A DNA stretch of 64,000 nt from Lachnospiraceae bacterium UBA5899 (GTDB lineage: Bacteria; Bacillota; Clostridia; Lachnospirales; Lachnospiraceae): NCBI GenBank assembly GCA_002432425.1, contig DJEL01000037.1, forward strand, positions 1-64,000, in the 5' to 3' direction. The notes beneath the pieces were generated by a model. It was not told the origin of the DNA. It worked only from the letters and a program-made list of their open reading frames with translations, and searched no databases. Below, in pieces: positions 17,061 through 24,856 of the stretch. Position 1 is the first letter of the stretch, and every line of letters starts with the position of its first letter. The translations under genes and the position numbers were made by a program.

Positions 17061-17504
17061 TCACTTCCCTGCTTCTGCCAGTGCAATCACGCGGTCGATG
17101 GCTTCCAGATAGCCGTTCAGTCCCTTGCCGTAAATCTGTCCGTCACAGGCGGGAGCCGTCACGGAAACCTTGCGAAAATCCTCTCTTTCCATGATATTGG
17201 AGATGTGAATTTCCATTTTGGGAACGGTTATGCTCGCCAGTGCATCATGGATGGCATAGCTGTAATGGGTGTAGGCGCCGGGATTGATGACAATGCCCTC
17301 TGTTCCGTCGAAGTAGGCATCCTGGATTCTGTCGATGATGGCGCCTTCGTGATTACTCTGGAACACCTCTATCTGTGTGCCGGTTTCTTTACCCTTTTCG
17401 GCAATCAGATTTAATAAGTAGTCATAGTCCTGCGTGCCGTAAACGGCTTTTTCCCGAATACCCAGAAAATTCAGATTGGGTCCGTTGATAACTAAAATTT
17501 TCAT
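17061..17504 (-). CDS. aroQ: type II 3-dehydroquinate dehydratase
   Basis: 147 residues, the expected size of the dodecameric type II enzyme of the shikimate pathway (3-dehydroquinate to 3-dehydroshikimate). The start MKILVINGPNLNFLG is the family N-terminus; the catalytic tyrosine sits in the REKAVYG loop, NPGAYTHYSYAIHDAL holds the active-site Asn/His region, and EIHISNIMEREDFR carries the general acid histidine. The ATG overlaps the aroK stop as ATGA, so translation is coupled. A longer frame from 17534 would run into aroK and is rejected. Confidence 0.96.
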   Translation of the reverse strand: MKILVINGPNLNFLGIREKAVYGTQDYDYLLNLIAEKGKETGTQIEVFQSNHEGAIIDRIQDAYFDGTEGIVINPGAYTHYSYAIHDALASITVPKMEIHISNIMEREDFRKVSVTAPACDGQIYGKGLNGYLEAIDRVIALAEAGK

Positions 17505-18040
17505 TTGTTTCCTTCCTTTCCGATAACTCCGCATGCCGCAAGTTCTTTCAGAATTTCTTCTATAATAGTGTCCGTATCCTTGCCGTCCACCGCAATCACA
17601 CTGTCCGCTGCCTCCGTATAAATGGAATTTCTTTCTGCAAGCAGCGTCTGTATCCTCTTTCTGGGATTTTCACATTGCAGAAGCGGTCTGGTGGTGTCCC
17701 CGGAAAGTCGTCCCCAGATGGTTTCCGGCTCTGCCTTGAGGTAGATAACATGTCCCATCTTTTTTAATAACGGTCTGTTTTCCTCCCGAAGCGGCATACC
17801 TCCGCCCGTGGAAATAATGTGGCATCCCGGCTCATCGGTCAGTGTTTTCATACATTCGGTTTCCACGCCTCTGAAATAAGCTTCACCATTTTCCGCAAAG
17901 ATATCCGTAATGCTTTTTCCTTCTTTTTTTTCAATCCATTTATCGGTGTCCTCCACCGTCATATGCAGTTTATAGGAAAGCTTTATGCCGATGGTGGACT
18001 TGCCGCATCCCATAAATCCAATCAGTACGATGTTTCTCAT
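17501..18040 (-). CDS. aroK: shikimate kinase
   Basis: 179 residues from MRNIVLIGFMGCGKSTIG, whose GCGKST P-loop binds ATP. The shikimate-binding residues are represented by DTDKWIEKKEGKSITDIF, YFRGVETECMKTL and STGGGMPLREENR; the lid arginine lies in LSGDTTRPLL. It phosphorylates shikimate at O3. The ATG overlaps the aroE stop as ATGA, and its own stop overlaps aroQ in the same way. The C-terminal 30 residues are slightly longer than in typical AroK. An upstream in-frame ATG at 18103 lies inside aroE and is not used here. Confidence 0.96.
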   Translation of the reverse strand: MRNIVLIGFMGCGKSTIGIKLSYKLHMTVEDTDKWIEKKEGKSITDIFAENGEAYFRGVETECMKTLTDEPGCHIISTGGGMPLREENRPLLKKMGHVIYLKAEPETIWGRLSGDTTRPLLQCENPRKRIQTLLAERNSIYTEAADSVIAVDGKDTDTIIEEILKELAACGVIGKEGNK

Positions 18041-18912
18041 GCGTCCTTCAGCCTTTTGTAAATTTCTTCGGCCTGCTCCTTTGTAATTTCCGTTTTGTTC
18101 CACAATTCATAGGCAATGATGCCCTGGTACAGAAGCATTTTCAGTCCGTTAAACGCCCTGCCTCCCTGTTCCTTTACCTTTTTCATAAACAGGGTTTCTT
18201 CCGGATTGTAGATAAGGTCGTAACCGGTGTGAATCATCCGGTAAAAATCATCCTCTTCTATGGCGGCATGCTCCGTATGGGGATGCATTCCCACATTGGT
18301 TGCCTGAATGGCAAGGTATTTTTTTTCGGGAAGCGTCCGGTAATCCGCTATGGACTTTGCCGTTGCCACCTCATATCCCGCATAGGTATTGACCTCCGCG
18401 GCAATGGCCTCCGCTTTCTCCACGGTACGGTTCAGAATGTAAACATGATGCGCCCGCTCGGCTAACATCACGGCTACCGCTCTTGCCACCCCGCCGGCTC
18501 CGATTAAAATAACATCTTCTCCGTCTATCCGGATGCCGTCGCTTACCATGGCGCGGTACAATCCGGGCATATCGGTATTGTAGCCCACATAACCGTCCTC
18601 CACCCGCACCAGGGTATTGACCGCACCGATTTTGGCTGCCAGACTTTCCACATCCTTAAGATACGGCATAATTTTTTCCTTATAGGGAACCGTCACATTC
18701 ATTCCCAGTATATTTAGGGCATACGCGCCCTCTACCGCTTCCTTTAGTTTTTCCGGCTCTGCCACTAAAAAAGGCACATAGGTCAGATTATTGCCGGTAA
18801 GCTCCGCCAGCCCGTTGTGAATCAGCGGGGATTTTGTGTGCTCCACCGGATTGCCGATAAGGCCGCAGGTTCTGGTGTGGCCGTCTATGAGCGGTCCTGT
18901 TTCGTTTCTCAT
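18037..18912 (-). CDS. aroE: shikimate dehydrogenase
   Basis: 291 residues. It reduces 3-dehydroshikimate to shikimate with NADPH. The N-terminal substrate domain has GLIGNPVEHTKSPLIHN and the catalytic lysine in NVTVPYKEKI; the aspartate lies in GYNTDMPGLYRAM. The cofactor domain starts DVILIGAGGVARAVA, with NRT two strands later for the NADP phosphate, and ends GLKMLLYQGIIAYELW. GGGAG lies seven bases before the ATG. It is first of the coupled aroE-aroK-aroQ unit, 65 bases after yqeG; a stable hairpin occupies that gap. Confidence 0.96.
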   Translation of the reverse strand: MRNETGPLIDGHTRTCGLIGNPVEHTKSPLIHNGLAELTGNNLTYVPFLVAEPEKLKEAVEGAYALNILGMNVTVPYKEKIMPYLKDVESLAAKIGAVNTLVRVEDGYVGYNTDMPGLYRAMVSDGIRIDGEDVILIGAGGVARAVAVMLAERAHHVYILNRTVEKAEAIAAEVNTYAGYEVATAKSIADYRTLPEKKYLAIQATNVGMHPHTEHAAIEEDDFYRMIHTGYDLIYNPEETLFMKKVKEQGGRAFNGLKMLLYQGIIAYELWNKTEITKEQAEEIYKRLKDA

Positions 18913-18929
18913 AACTTTCTCCCGTTTCC

Positions 18930-18956
18930 GCCTGCCCGGGATGCCCCCAGGCAGGC
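18930..18956. other. stable hairpin between yqeG and aroE
   Basis: An 11-bp stem (GCCTGCCTGGG against CCCGGGCAGGC on minus, one wobble) with a 5-base loop. TCTTTTTCT follows only on plus, where no gene needs a terminator, so on minus it is a leader structure of aroE rather than a terminator. Confidence 0.55.
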
Positions 18957-18977
18957 TCTTTTTCTAAACATACTTTC

Positions 18978-19487
18978 TTAACGTATTTTGTTACGCATTT
19001 TTCTGTGGTAAAAATAAAGCACGATACGCTCCAGATAGCGTTTTAAGACAATCTGGATTTCTTCCTTGGGGTGAATGGGCTTTACCAGATAGGTATCAAT
19101 GCCCGCCTTTTTCGCTCCCCAGATATCCGTAAATAACTGGTCCCCCACAAAAACGGTATTCTCCGGGGTTGTCCCCATTTTTTCCATGGCAAGCAGATAC
19201 CCCTTCACGCCGGGTTTGCCCGCCTTGTAAATATAGGAAGCATGCACCGCGTCGGCAAACATTTTGACACGCGGCTCCTTGTTGTTTGACAAAAGCAGCG
19301 TCTGAAAGCCTAAGCTGTCCAACCGTTTGAACAAGGCGACTGCCTTTTCATCCGCCGGTGCTCCGTGGGGAACCAGCGTATTGTCTATATCAAAAATCAC
19401 GCCCCGGAAGCCCTTTTCGTATAGCTTCTCGTAGGGAACGTCTGCTGCGGTAACCGCTTCATGGTCCGGGTAAAATCTCTCTAACAT
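18978..19487 (-). CDS. yqeG: YqeG family HAD-type phosphatase
   Basis: 169 residues from MLERFYPDHEAVTAADVPYE. HAD motif I is GVIFDIDNTLVPHG (nucleophile and acid/base aspartates), motif II LLLSNNKE, the lysine of motif III is in GKPGVKGYLLAM, and motif IV is VFVGDQLFTDIWGAKKAG. YqeG-type HADs of Firmicutes are related to phosphatidylglycerophosphatases, but the substrate in this lineage is unproven. GGAG is placed five bases before the ATG at 19487; a further 28 residues upstream in frame have no HAD counterpart. It sits between nrdR and aroE, all in one direction. Confidence 0.9.
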   Translation of the reverse strand: MLERFYPDHEAVTAADVPYEKLYEKGFRGVIFDIDNTLVPHGAPADEKAVALFKRLDSLGFQTLLLSNNKEPRVKMFADAVHASYIYKAGKPGVKGYLLAMEKMGTTPENTVFVGDQLFTDIWGAKKAGIDTYLVKPIHPKEEIQIVLKRYLERIVLYFYHRKMRNKIR

Positions 19488-19580
19488 AAAACTCCGTTCT
19501 TTCTGCAGACCGGCATCCCGTGCCGTCTGAACAAGAAAACAGCATGTGTATCCCCACATGCCATTTTTCAAACTGCCCTT

Positions 19581-20036
19581 TTATTTTTCTTTCAATACAT
19601 TTTTCAGTTCATCCATGAAAGTGTTGATGTCCTTAAACTCACGGTATACGGATGCAAAACGCACATAGGCAACTGCGTCTAAATCCTTTAATTTATTCAT
19701 TACCAGTTCGCCGATAACCTCGCTGGGAATTTCCTTTTCTTCCATATTGAAGATTTCGGTTTCCACCTCATCCACAAGCTGGGTAATCTGCGTAGCGCTG
19801 ACCGGTCTTTTATGGCAGGCTCTGAGCACCCCCGCCTCAATTTTGGCACGGTCGTAGGTTTCCCGGTTATTATCCTTTTTAATGATAATGAGCGGAATGG
19901 TTTCAATCTTTTCGTAAGTGGTAAAACGCTTGTCGCACTCGTCACATACACGCCGTCTGCGGATAGAATTGTTATCCTCGGCAGGTCTGGAATCAATAAC
20001 CCTGGTATTTTCATGACCACAGAAAGGACACTTCAT
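19581..20036 (-). CDS. nrdR: transcriptional repressor NrdR
   Basis: 151 residues. NrdR represses ribonucleotide reductase genes by sensing ATP/dATP. The N-terminal zinc ribbon has CPFCGHENTRVIDSRPAED and CDECDKRFTTYE with the basic SIRRRR stretch; the ATP-cone begins IIIKKDNNRETYDRAKIEAGV. No nrd genes are in this window, so its targets lie elsewhere. The start MKCPFC at 20036 has GGAGG-type spacing and is the family start. It is followed by yqeG at 90 bases. Confidence 0.97.
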   Translation of the reverse strand: MKCPFCGHENTRVIDSRPAEDNNSIRRRRVCDECDKRFTTYEKIETIPLIIIKKDNNRETYDRAKIEAGVLRACHKRPVSATQITQLVDEVETEIFNMEEKEIPSEVIGELVMNKLKDLDAVAYVRFASVYREFKDINTFMDELKNVLKEK

Positions 20037-20123
20037 AAGAACCTCCATTCACTTTTACACGTAAATTTACAAATATTTTATACTATTTCCGTACATCTGT
20101 CAAACAAAGAAGCCGCAAAACCC

Positions 20124-20351
20124 TTAAATATCCACTAAAATGATGTCCGGGCCAATCTGCTTGATATCACGGTAGGGAATACAGTAATCTTCCTGACATT
20201 TGAAGAAGCCTTCCCATTTATTTCCCTTGGGCACAAAAATCTTATGTATGCACCCCGTCCGTTCGTCAAATTCCAGATCCGAAACTCTGCCGAGCTGCTT
20301 GCAGTTCCGCAGGTTGATTACCATTTTGCATTTAAAATCCGAATAGAGCAT
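20124..20351 (-). CDS. YlmC/YmxH family sporulation-associated PRC-barrel protein
   Basis: 75-78 residues. The sequence MLYSDFKCKMVINLRNCKQL begins a PRC-barrel fold (GRVSDLEFDERTGCIHKIFV, IPYRDIKQIGPDIILVDI). Family members lie next to sigE/sigG in many spore-formers, and this copy is between nrdR and sigG, divergent from sigG. The start is uncertain: a GTG at 20360 is followed three codons later by the ATG at 20351, and the only purine-rich site (GAAGGA) overlaps the first codons. The function is unknown; the YmxH family is named as sporulation-linked by context. Confidence 0.82.
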   Translation of the reverse strand: MLYSDFKCKMVINLRNCKQLGRVSDLEFDERTGCIHKIFVPKGNKWEGFFKCQEDYCIPYRDIKQIGPDIILVDI

Positions 20352-20421
20352 TTCCTTCACCCGTTTTTATTTATCATATGCCCGTTTCCAGAAGATGGCA
20401 CTTTCTCCCGGCCTTTTTCCT

Positions 20422-20450
20422 GCATAATTTTTTCCGAAATGTCCATACTA
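20422..20450 (+). promoter_or_regulatory. sigma-G/sigma-F type promoter of sigG
   Basis: GCATA (20422-20426), a 17-base spacer and CATACTA (20444-20450). This fits the forespore sigma-G pattern GNATR-N17/18-CATNNTA and lies about 67 bases before the sigG start. Confidence 0.6.
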
Positions 20451-20516
20451 TCCTTCATCAAAACGCTGCCGGTTTCTTCCGGGATGCGCAATGTAACAGG
20501 GAAAGGACAGACGATT

Positions 20517-21296
20517 ATGGCACAGGGAAAAGTAGAAATCTGCGGCGTAAATACTGCAAAACTGCCGCTTTTAAATTCCACCGAGAAGGAGGTACTTTTT
20601 GCCCGTATTTCGCAGGGTGACCACGCTGCCCGAGAACAGTATATCGAAGGCAACCTGCGCCTTGTGTTAAGTGTCATCAAACGTTTTTCCCAGAGCAACG
20701 AAAATGTGGACGATTTGTTTCAGATTGGCTGCATCGGTCTTATTAAAGCCATTGACAATTTCGATTCTACCCTAAATGTGAAGTTCTCCACCTACGCCGT
20801 ACCCATGATTATTGGGGAAATCCGTCGCTTTCTTAGGGACAACAACGCGATAAGAGTGTCCCGTTCCTTAAAAGATACCGCTTACAAAGCCATCTATGCC
20901 AAAGAGGCTCTCACAAAGCAGCATCTGAAGGAGCCCACCATGGAAGAAATCTCCAAAGAAATCGGCATCTCCACGGAAGACATTTCCTATGCGCTGGATG
21001 CCATCCAGAACCCCATGAGCCTTTATGAGCCCATTTTTACGGACGGCGGCGACACTCTCTATGTGATGGACCAGATAAGCGATAAAAAAAATAAAGAAGA
21101 GACGTGGGTGGAACATCTCTCCTTAAACGATGCGATGAAAAAATTAAACGACAGGGAACGGGAAATCATTTCCCTGCGCTTCTTTTCCGGGAAAACCCAG
21201 ATGGAAGTGGCGGAAATAATCGGTATTTCCCAGGCACAGGTCTCCCGCCTGGAGAAAAACGCCCTCCGCACCATGCGCACTTATCTGACCGCGTGA
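20517..21296 (+). CDS. sigG: RNA polymerase sporulation sigma factor SigG
   Basis: 259 residues from MAQGKVEICGVNTAKLPLLN, which matches the SigG N-terminus. Region 2 is highly conserved (NLRLVLSVIKRF, VDDLFQIGCIGLIKAIDNFD, VKFSTYAVPMIIGEIRRFLRDNN), as are IRVSRSLKDTAYKA and the helix-turn-helix TQMEVAEIIGISQAQVSRLEKNAL. It directs late forespore transcription. GAAAGGA lies about 11 bases before the ATG. A long in-frame extension upstream is noise. In B. subtilis sigG follows sigE on the same strand; here it is on the opposite strand, converging with a small gene and sigE. A hairpin overlapping the stop (21291-21315) may terminate it. Confidence 0.95.
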   Translation: MAQGKVEICGVNTAKLPLLNSTEKEVLFARISQGDHAAREQYIEGNLRLVLSVIKRFSQSNENVDDLFQIGCIGLIKAIDNFDSTLNVKFSTYAVPMIIGEIRRFLRDNNAIRVSRSLKDTAYKAIYAKEALTKQHLKEPTMEEISKEIGISTEDISYALDAIQNPMSLYEPIFTDGGDTLYVMDQISDKKNKEETWVEHLSLNDAMKKLNDREREIISLRFFSGKTQMEVAEIIGISQAQVSRLEKNALRTMRTYLTA

Positions 21297-21315
21297 CCGG
21301 CGTCTTCCGGCACGC
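21291..21315 (+). terminator. possible sigG terminator
   Basis: GCGTG-A-CCGG pairs with CCGG-CACGC around CGTCTT, includes the stop codon, and is followed by TTTCT. The U tail is weak. Confidence 0.45.
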
Positions 21316-21390
21316 TTTCTGTCCGCATCCTGCATATTCTGTCCATCGGGCATGCTTTCTGCCCGCATCCTGCAAATCCTGTCCTACAGG
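21311..21390. repeat. two imperfect 40-bp tandem repeats after sigG
   Basis: Units 21311-21350 and 21351-21390 share CA-GCTTTCTG-CCGCATCC and TGCA-AT-CTGTCC at the same offsets. They lie at the convergence point of sigG and the small hypothetical gene. Confidence 0.75.
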
Positions 21391-21417
21391 CAATCCCGTC
21401 CGGTAGGCAAACCGCCC

Positions 21418-21681
21418 TTATTTGCGGTATTCAAACAGGCGGTCATTCATCCAGGCAATGGCATCCGTGATGCCGTCATCCGAAAATTCAAATGTCGCAT
21501 GCTGCTTCTGTTCCTCCGGAGTCTTAAAAAAATTAAAGGGCTCCGGCCACACGCTGACATACAGCTTCTTTTCCTCGTTCTCCTCTTTTTTCTCCAGACG
21601 GTAACGCATCCCCTGATGGCTGCCCGTATATTCTGTTTTCTTTAAGTATTCCAAGGATAAAATATCTTCCGGTTTTATCAT
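21418..21681 (-). CDS. small conserved-looking hypothetical protein
   Basis: 87 residues, not recognised. It is soluble, acidic and rich in aromatic residues (SVWPEPFNFFKTPEEQKQ, AIAWMNDRLFEY), with no signal or membrane segment, and its codon use is like its neighbours. GGAG lies four bases before the ATG. It starts 48 bases after the sigE stop and could be read on the sigE transcript, which would make it mother-cell expressed or coexpressed at sporulation onset. No function is assigned. Confidence 0.7.
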   Translation of the reverse strand: MIKPEDILSLEYLKKTEYTGSHQGMRYRLEKKEENEEKKLYVSVWPEPFNFFKTPEEQKQHATFEFSDDGITDAIAWMNDRLFEYRK

Positions 21682-21729
21682 ATTTCTCCGTACCTTTCCT
21701 GATAGCCTTCTTTAAGAGTAGCACATTTT

Positions 21730-22500
21730 TCACTGCCGTTCAATTTCTCTTTTTAACTGTTTCATAATCTTCTTTTCCAGTCTGGAAATATAGGACTGGG
21801 ATATTCCGAGCATCTGCGCCACTTCCTTCTGGGTCAGTTCCTTGCCGTCCGGCGTATTCAGACCGAAACGCAGGTTTACAATCGTCCTCTCCCTCTCCGA
21901 AAGCTTGTTGACTGCCTTCATCAGAAGCTTCTTTTCCGCTTCCATCTCCAAATCCCGGTAAATAATATCTTCGTCCGTTCCCAGAATATCCGACAGAAGA
22001 AGCTCGTTGCCGTCCCAGTCCACGTTTAAGGGTTCGTCAATGGAAACCTCCAGACGGGTCTTGTTGTTTCGCCGCAGATACATTAAAATTTCATTCTCAA
22101 TGCAGCGGGACGCATACGTTGCCAGCTTAATGTTCTTTTCCGGGTTAAAGGTGTTAATGGACTTTATGAGCCCGATGGTTCCGATGGAAATCAGGTCTTC
22201 CACTCCCACGCCGGTGTTGTCGAATTTCTTGGCTATGTAGACCACCAGACGCAGATTATGTTCAATTAAAATAGCCCTTGCCTCCTTAGCGGAGTCCGTG
22301 GCAAGCTCGCCGATGACCTCATTTTCCCTATCGGTTTCAAGCGGCGGCGGCAAAATTTCCGTTCCGCCTATGTAATGAATTTCTTCCTTGGACACTTTTC
22401 CGGGATGAAAGCGAAAAAAACTTCTCTCCCTGTTAAAAAAGCGATATTTTATTTTTTCGGCAAGCTCACTGCCCGCCGCTACCATAACCATTCCGTTCAT
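21730..22500 (-). CDS. sigE: RNA polymerase sporulation sigma factor SigE (pro-form)
   Basis: About 256 residues. Region 2 (AILIEHNLRLVVYIAKKFDN, VEDLISIGTIGLIKSINTF, KLATYASRCIENEILMYLRR) and region 4 (TQKEVAQMLGISQSYISRLE) are those of the mother-cell sigma-E. The mature protein in B. subtilis begins near YYIGGSEALPPPL; here HYIGGTEILPPPL is preceded by about 38 residues, a pro-sequence longer than the 27-29 of B. subtilis and rich in Phe/Arg (RFFNRERSFFRF). SpoIIGA, encoded just upstream, is the expected processing protease. The start is chosen at 22500 (MNGMVMVAAG); a GTG at 22524 with AAGGA upstream is an alternative. Confidence 0.95.
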   Translation of the reverse strand: MNGMVMVAAGSELAEKIKYRFFNRERSFFRFHPGKVSKEEIHYIGGTEILPPPLETDRENEVIGELATDSAKEARAILIEHNLRLVVYIAKKFDNTGVGVEDLISIGTIGLIKSINTFNPEKNIKLATYASRCIENEILMYLRRNNKTRLEVSIDEPLNVDWDGNELLLSDILGTDEDIIYRDLEMEAEKKLLMKAVNKLSERERTIVNLRFGLNTPDGKELTQKEVAQMLGISQSYISRLEKKIMKQLKREIERQ

Positions 22501-22531
22501 ATTTATTTTGTTCCTTTCACACAAATTCCTT

Positions 22532-23338
22532 CTACATTTTCTTAAGAAGTGCGGGGTGAAGCAAAATCTGATAGCTCCCCTGCACGGACAGGATATTTTC
22601 GCTGACTCCTATATACACCTGCCCTGGGCTGACATTCTCCCCGTCCGCCTCTATGGTAAGCTCTGCGACCGGATATCCCGGCAGAATGCCCTTACTGCAG
22701 CCCACGCTGCGAAAAGGTATCATCCTGAGTCCCGGCAGACCTTCCGGATAAAGCTTTTCAAAATTCTCTTTTTCCATAAGGCAGACCGGTTTGCCGCTGA
22801 TGGGTTCCCTGAGTCCGTTTCCGGTATCCACCAGTCCGGTAAGCGTCTGTACCCTGTTCTGCCCGTCCGGTAGCTTAACCTTTACAAAGGAAGCCTCCTT
22901 CTGTTCTTTTCCCGCAGCCCGGTATGCAAAAATCATGCATAAAACAGCACCGATGAGCAGGATGCCTCCCATACCAAACAGGTACTTTTTAAGAAACGGC
23001 ACAAAATGAAGCAGGGCAAAAAAGGCGCCGCCGAACAAAAACGCATAGCCTATCATCTGCTCCAGTAGCTTCTTAAACAGGGCAAAACTGTCCGGCCGGA
23101 ACGTGATATACAGGACTCCGGCATTCACGGGTATTCCCACAAACAGGATTTTCACAGGTACATAAGAGAATGGTAAAAAAAACATGAGACAGTAGCCTGC
23201 TCCGCCCAGTGCCGCTCCGGCAAGCAGTCTTTTCCACGTGGCAGTGTGATTGAGATTTCTGTTTACCAGAAGCAGCAGATAAAGATTCATGGCAAAATCC
23301 AGCAGAAACAGGCTGTCTATGTAGATTTCGTACTGCAT
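22532..23338 (-). CDS. spoIIGA: sigma-E processing peptidase SpoIIGA
   Basis: 268 residues. The N-terminal 140 form about five membrane segments (SLFLLDFAMNLYLLLLVN, LPFSYVPVKILFVGIP, MIGYAFLFGGAFFALLHF, MGGILLIGAVLCMIFAY). The C-terminal cytoplasmic domain is a pepsin-like half protease that acts as a dimer: Asp171 in GLVDTGNGLREPISG is the catalytic residue. It cleaves pro-sigma-E after a forespore signal from SpoIIR, which is not in the window. The ATG has GGAGGAG seven bases upstream. sigE follows by about 30 bases. The promoter region shows Spo0A-box and long-spacer architecture. Confidence 0.95.
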   Translation of the reverse strand: MQYEIYIDSLFLLDFAMNLYLLLLVNRNLNHTATWKRLLAGAALGGAGYCLMFFLPFSYVPVKILFVGIPVNAGVLYITFRPDSFALFKKLLEQMIGYAFLFGGAFFALLHFVPFLKKYLFGMGGILLIGAVLCMIFAYRAAGKEQKEASFVKVKLPDGQNRVQTLTGLVDTGNGLREPISGKPVCLMEKENFEKLYPEGLPGLRMIPFRSVGCSKGILPGYPVAELTIEADGENVSPGQVYIGVSENILSVQGSYQILLHPALLKKM

Positions 23339-23386
23339 GTTTTCTCCTCCGCCTTATGAAGTTCATACATTTCCTGTATGAGAATG

Positions 23387-23462
23387 ATTATAAGGTCTTC
23401 CCTGCGCAGAATTTGTCATTATTGCAAAACGAACGGTCTTTTTTTTCCAAGCTTTTTCGACA
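23387..23462 (-). promoter_or_regulatory. spoIIG promoter with Spo0A boxes
   Basis: On minus: TGTCGAA (23456-23462, an exact 0A box), a second near-match TGACAAA (23412-23418) overlapping a -35 ATGACA (23414-23419), a 21-base spacer, and TATAAT (23387-23392). The long spacer plus 0A box on the -35 is the layout of the Spo0A-activated spoIIG promoter of B. subtilis. Confidence 0.68.
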
Positions 23463-23466
23463 GCAC

Positions 23467-23500
23467 AAAAAAGCGGAAGATGTTCTCTTCCGCTTTTTTT
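23467..23500. terminator. ftsZ terminator
   Basis: Perfect 14-bp stem AAAAAAGCGGAAGA/TCTTCCGCTTTTTT with a 5-base loop (23467-23480, 23486-23499). It separates ftsZ from the spoIIG promoter and is symmetric. Confidence 0.93.
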
Positions 23501-23546
23501 ATTATGCAATTCTGTCAAACGATTTCTTTGGTCAGCCCTTCCCCGA

Positions 23547-24749
23547 TTATTTGTTTCTCTGTAAGAAATCGGGAATTTTCAAAGACTTGGTTGCCACATT
23601 GGAACGTAAGTCTGCAGGGGGCTTCTGGATGCCGCTTAATGCCTGATTGACATTGGGAATGGCTCCGGTATTGCCGGGTGCCATCACAACGGGCTTTCTT
23701 GCTGCTTCCTGTCCGTTTACCTGATAGGAAGTAGGCTGGATAAATCTGCTGCCATTGCCATAGGAACCAAATCCGGGTTTTGCGGCGGTCTTTTCTGCAG
23801 GTGCTTCCAGTCCGGTTGCAATAACGGTGATGGTGCAGGTATCCTGCTTGGTTTCGTCATACATAGCACCGAAGATAACGTTTACTTCGTCTCCGGTCAG
23901 CTCTCTTACATAATCGGATGCTTCAGAAGCATCGTTTAAGGTAATGTCACCGGATACATTGATGATAACGTGGGTAGCGCCGGTAATGGTGGTTTCCAGC
24001 AGAGGGCTTTCCACTGCCATCTTGACTGCTTCCAGTGCCTTGTCGTCGCCCTTGCCGGTACCGATACCGATGTGGGCAATACCCTTGTCCTTCATAACGG
24101 TCTGTACGTCTGCGAAGTCAAGGTTGATAACAGCGGGTACGTTAATCAGGTCGGTAATACCCTGTACTGCCTGCTGCAATACTTCATCTGCTTTCTTAAG
24201 TGCTTCCGGCATGGTGGTACGCTTGTCCACAATTTCAAGAAGCTTGTCGTTGGGAATAACAATCAGGGTATCTACATTACCCTTAATATGTTCAATACCT
24301 GCAAGAGCATTGGTCATACGTGCTTTTGCTTCAAAACGGAAAGGCTTTGTCACAACGCCGACGGTGAGGATGCCCATGTCCTTGGCAATCTTGGCTACGA
24401 CAGGTGCTGCACCGGTACCGGTACCGCCGCCCATACCGCAGGTAACGAATACCATATCCGCACCTTCCAGAGCTGCTGCAATTTCTTCTGCGCTTTCCTC
24501 GGCTGCCTTCTCCCCTACTTCCGGCTTGGCTCCTGCGCCAAGACCCTTGGTAAGCTTCTCTCCAATCTGCAACAGCTTGGGAGCCTTACACAACTGAAGC
24601 GCCTGCTTATCGGTGTTGACTCCGATAAACTCCACTCCGTCAATATTTTCATCTACCATTCTATTTACAGCATTGTTGCCTGCACCGCCGACACCGACTA
24701 CGATAATCTTTGCTGCAGCATCTGCATCGTTTGACTTAATCTCTAACAA
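23547..24749 (-). CDS. ftsZ: cell division protein FtsZ
   Basis: 400 residues. This tubulin homologue polymerises with GTP to build the Z ring. The N-terminal GVGGAGNNAVNRM, the tubulin signature GGGTGTGAAPVVA and the T7-loop region NLDFADVQTVM are intact. A variable linker of about 60 residues leads to the conserved tail KIPDFLQRNK that binds partners such as SepF or ZapA; FtsA is not encoded nearby. The start is a TTG (24749) with AAGGAGG nine bases upstream. Its own promoter lies in the gap after divIB and a strong terminator follows, so ftsZ is the last and separately promoted gene of the cluster. Confidence 0.98.
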   Translation of the reverse strand: MLEIKSNDADAAAKIIVVGVGGAGNNAVNRMVDENIDGVEFIGVNTDKQALQLCKAPKLLQIGEKLTKGLGAGAKPEVGEKAAEESAEEIAAALEGADMVFVTCGMGGGTGTGAAPVVAKIAKDMGILTVGVVTKPFRFEAKARMTNALAGIEHIKGNVDTLIVIPNDKLLEIVDKRTTMPEALKKADEVLQQAVQGITDLINVPAVINLDFADVQTVMKDKGIAHIGIGTGKGDDKALEAVKMAVESPLLETTITGATHVIINVSGDITLNDASEASDYVRELTGDEVNVIFGAMYDETKQDTCTITVIATGLEAPAEKTAAKPGFGSYGNGSRFIQPTSYQVNGQEAARKPVVMAPGNTGAIPNVNQALSGIQKPPADLRSNVATKSLKIPDFLQRNK

Positions 24750-24790
24750 GGGAATATCCTCCTTACTTCCTACTAAACTCCATATAACCT

Positions 24791-24819
24791 ATCATATAAT
24801 TATTTGCGTAAATTAGCAA
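24791..24819 (-). promoter_or_regulatory. ftsZ promoter
   Basis: TTGCTA (24814-24819), a 17-base spacer and TATGAT (24791-24796), about 40 bases before the TTG start. Confidence 0.7.
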
Positions 24820-24856
24820 CCTCTTTTTTGAGAAATTTTCATAAAATAATGAAGCT

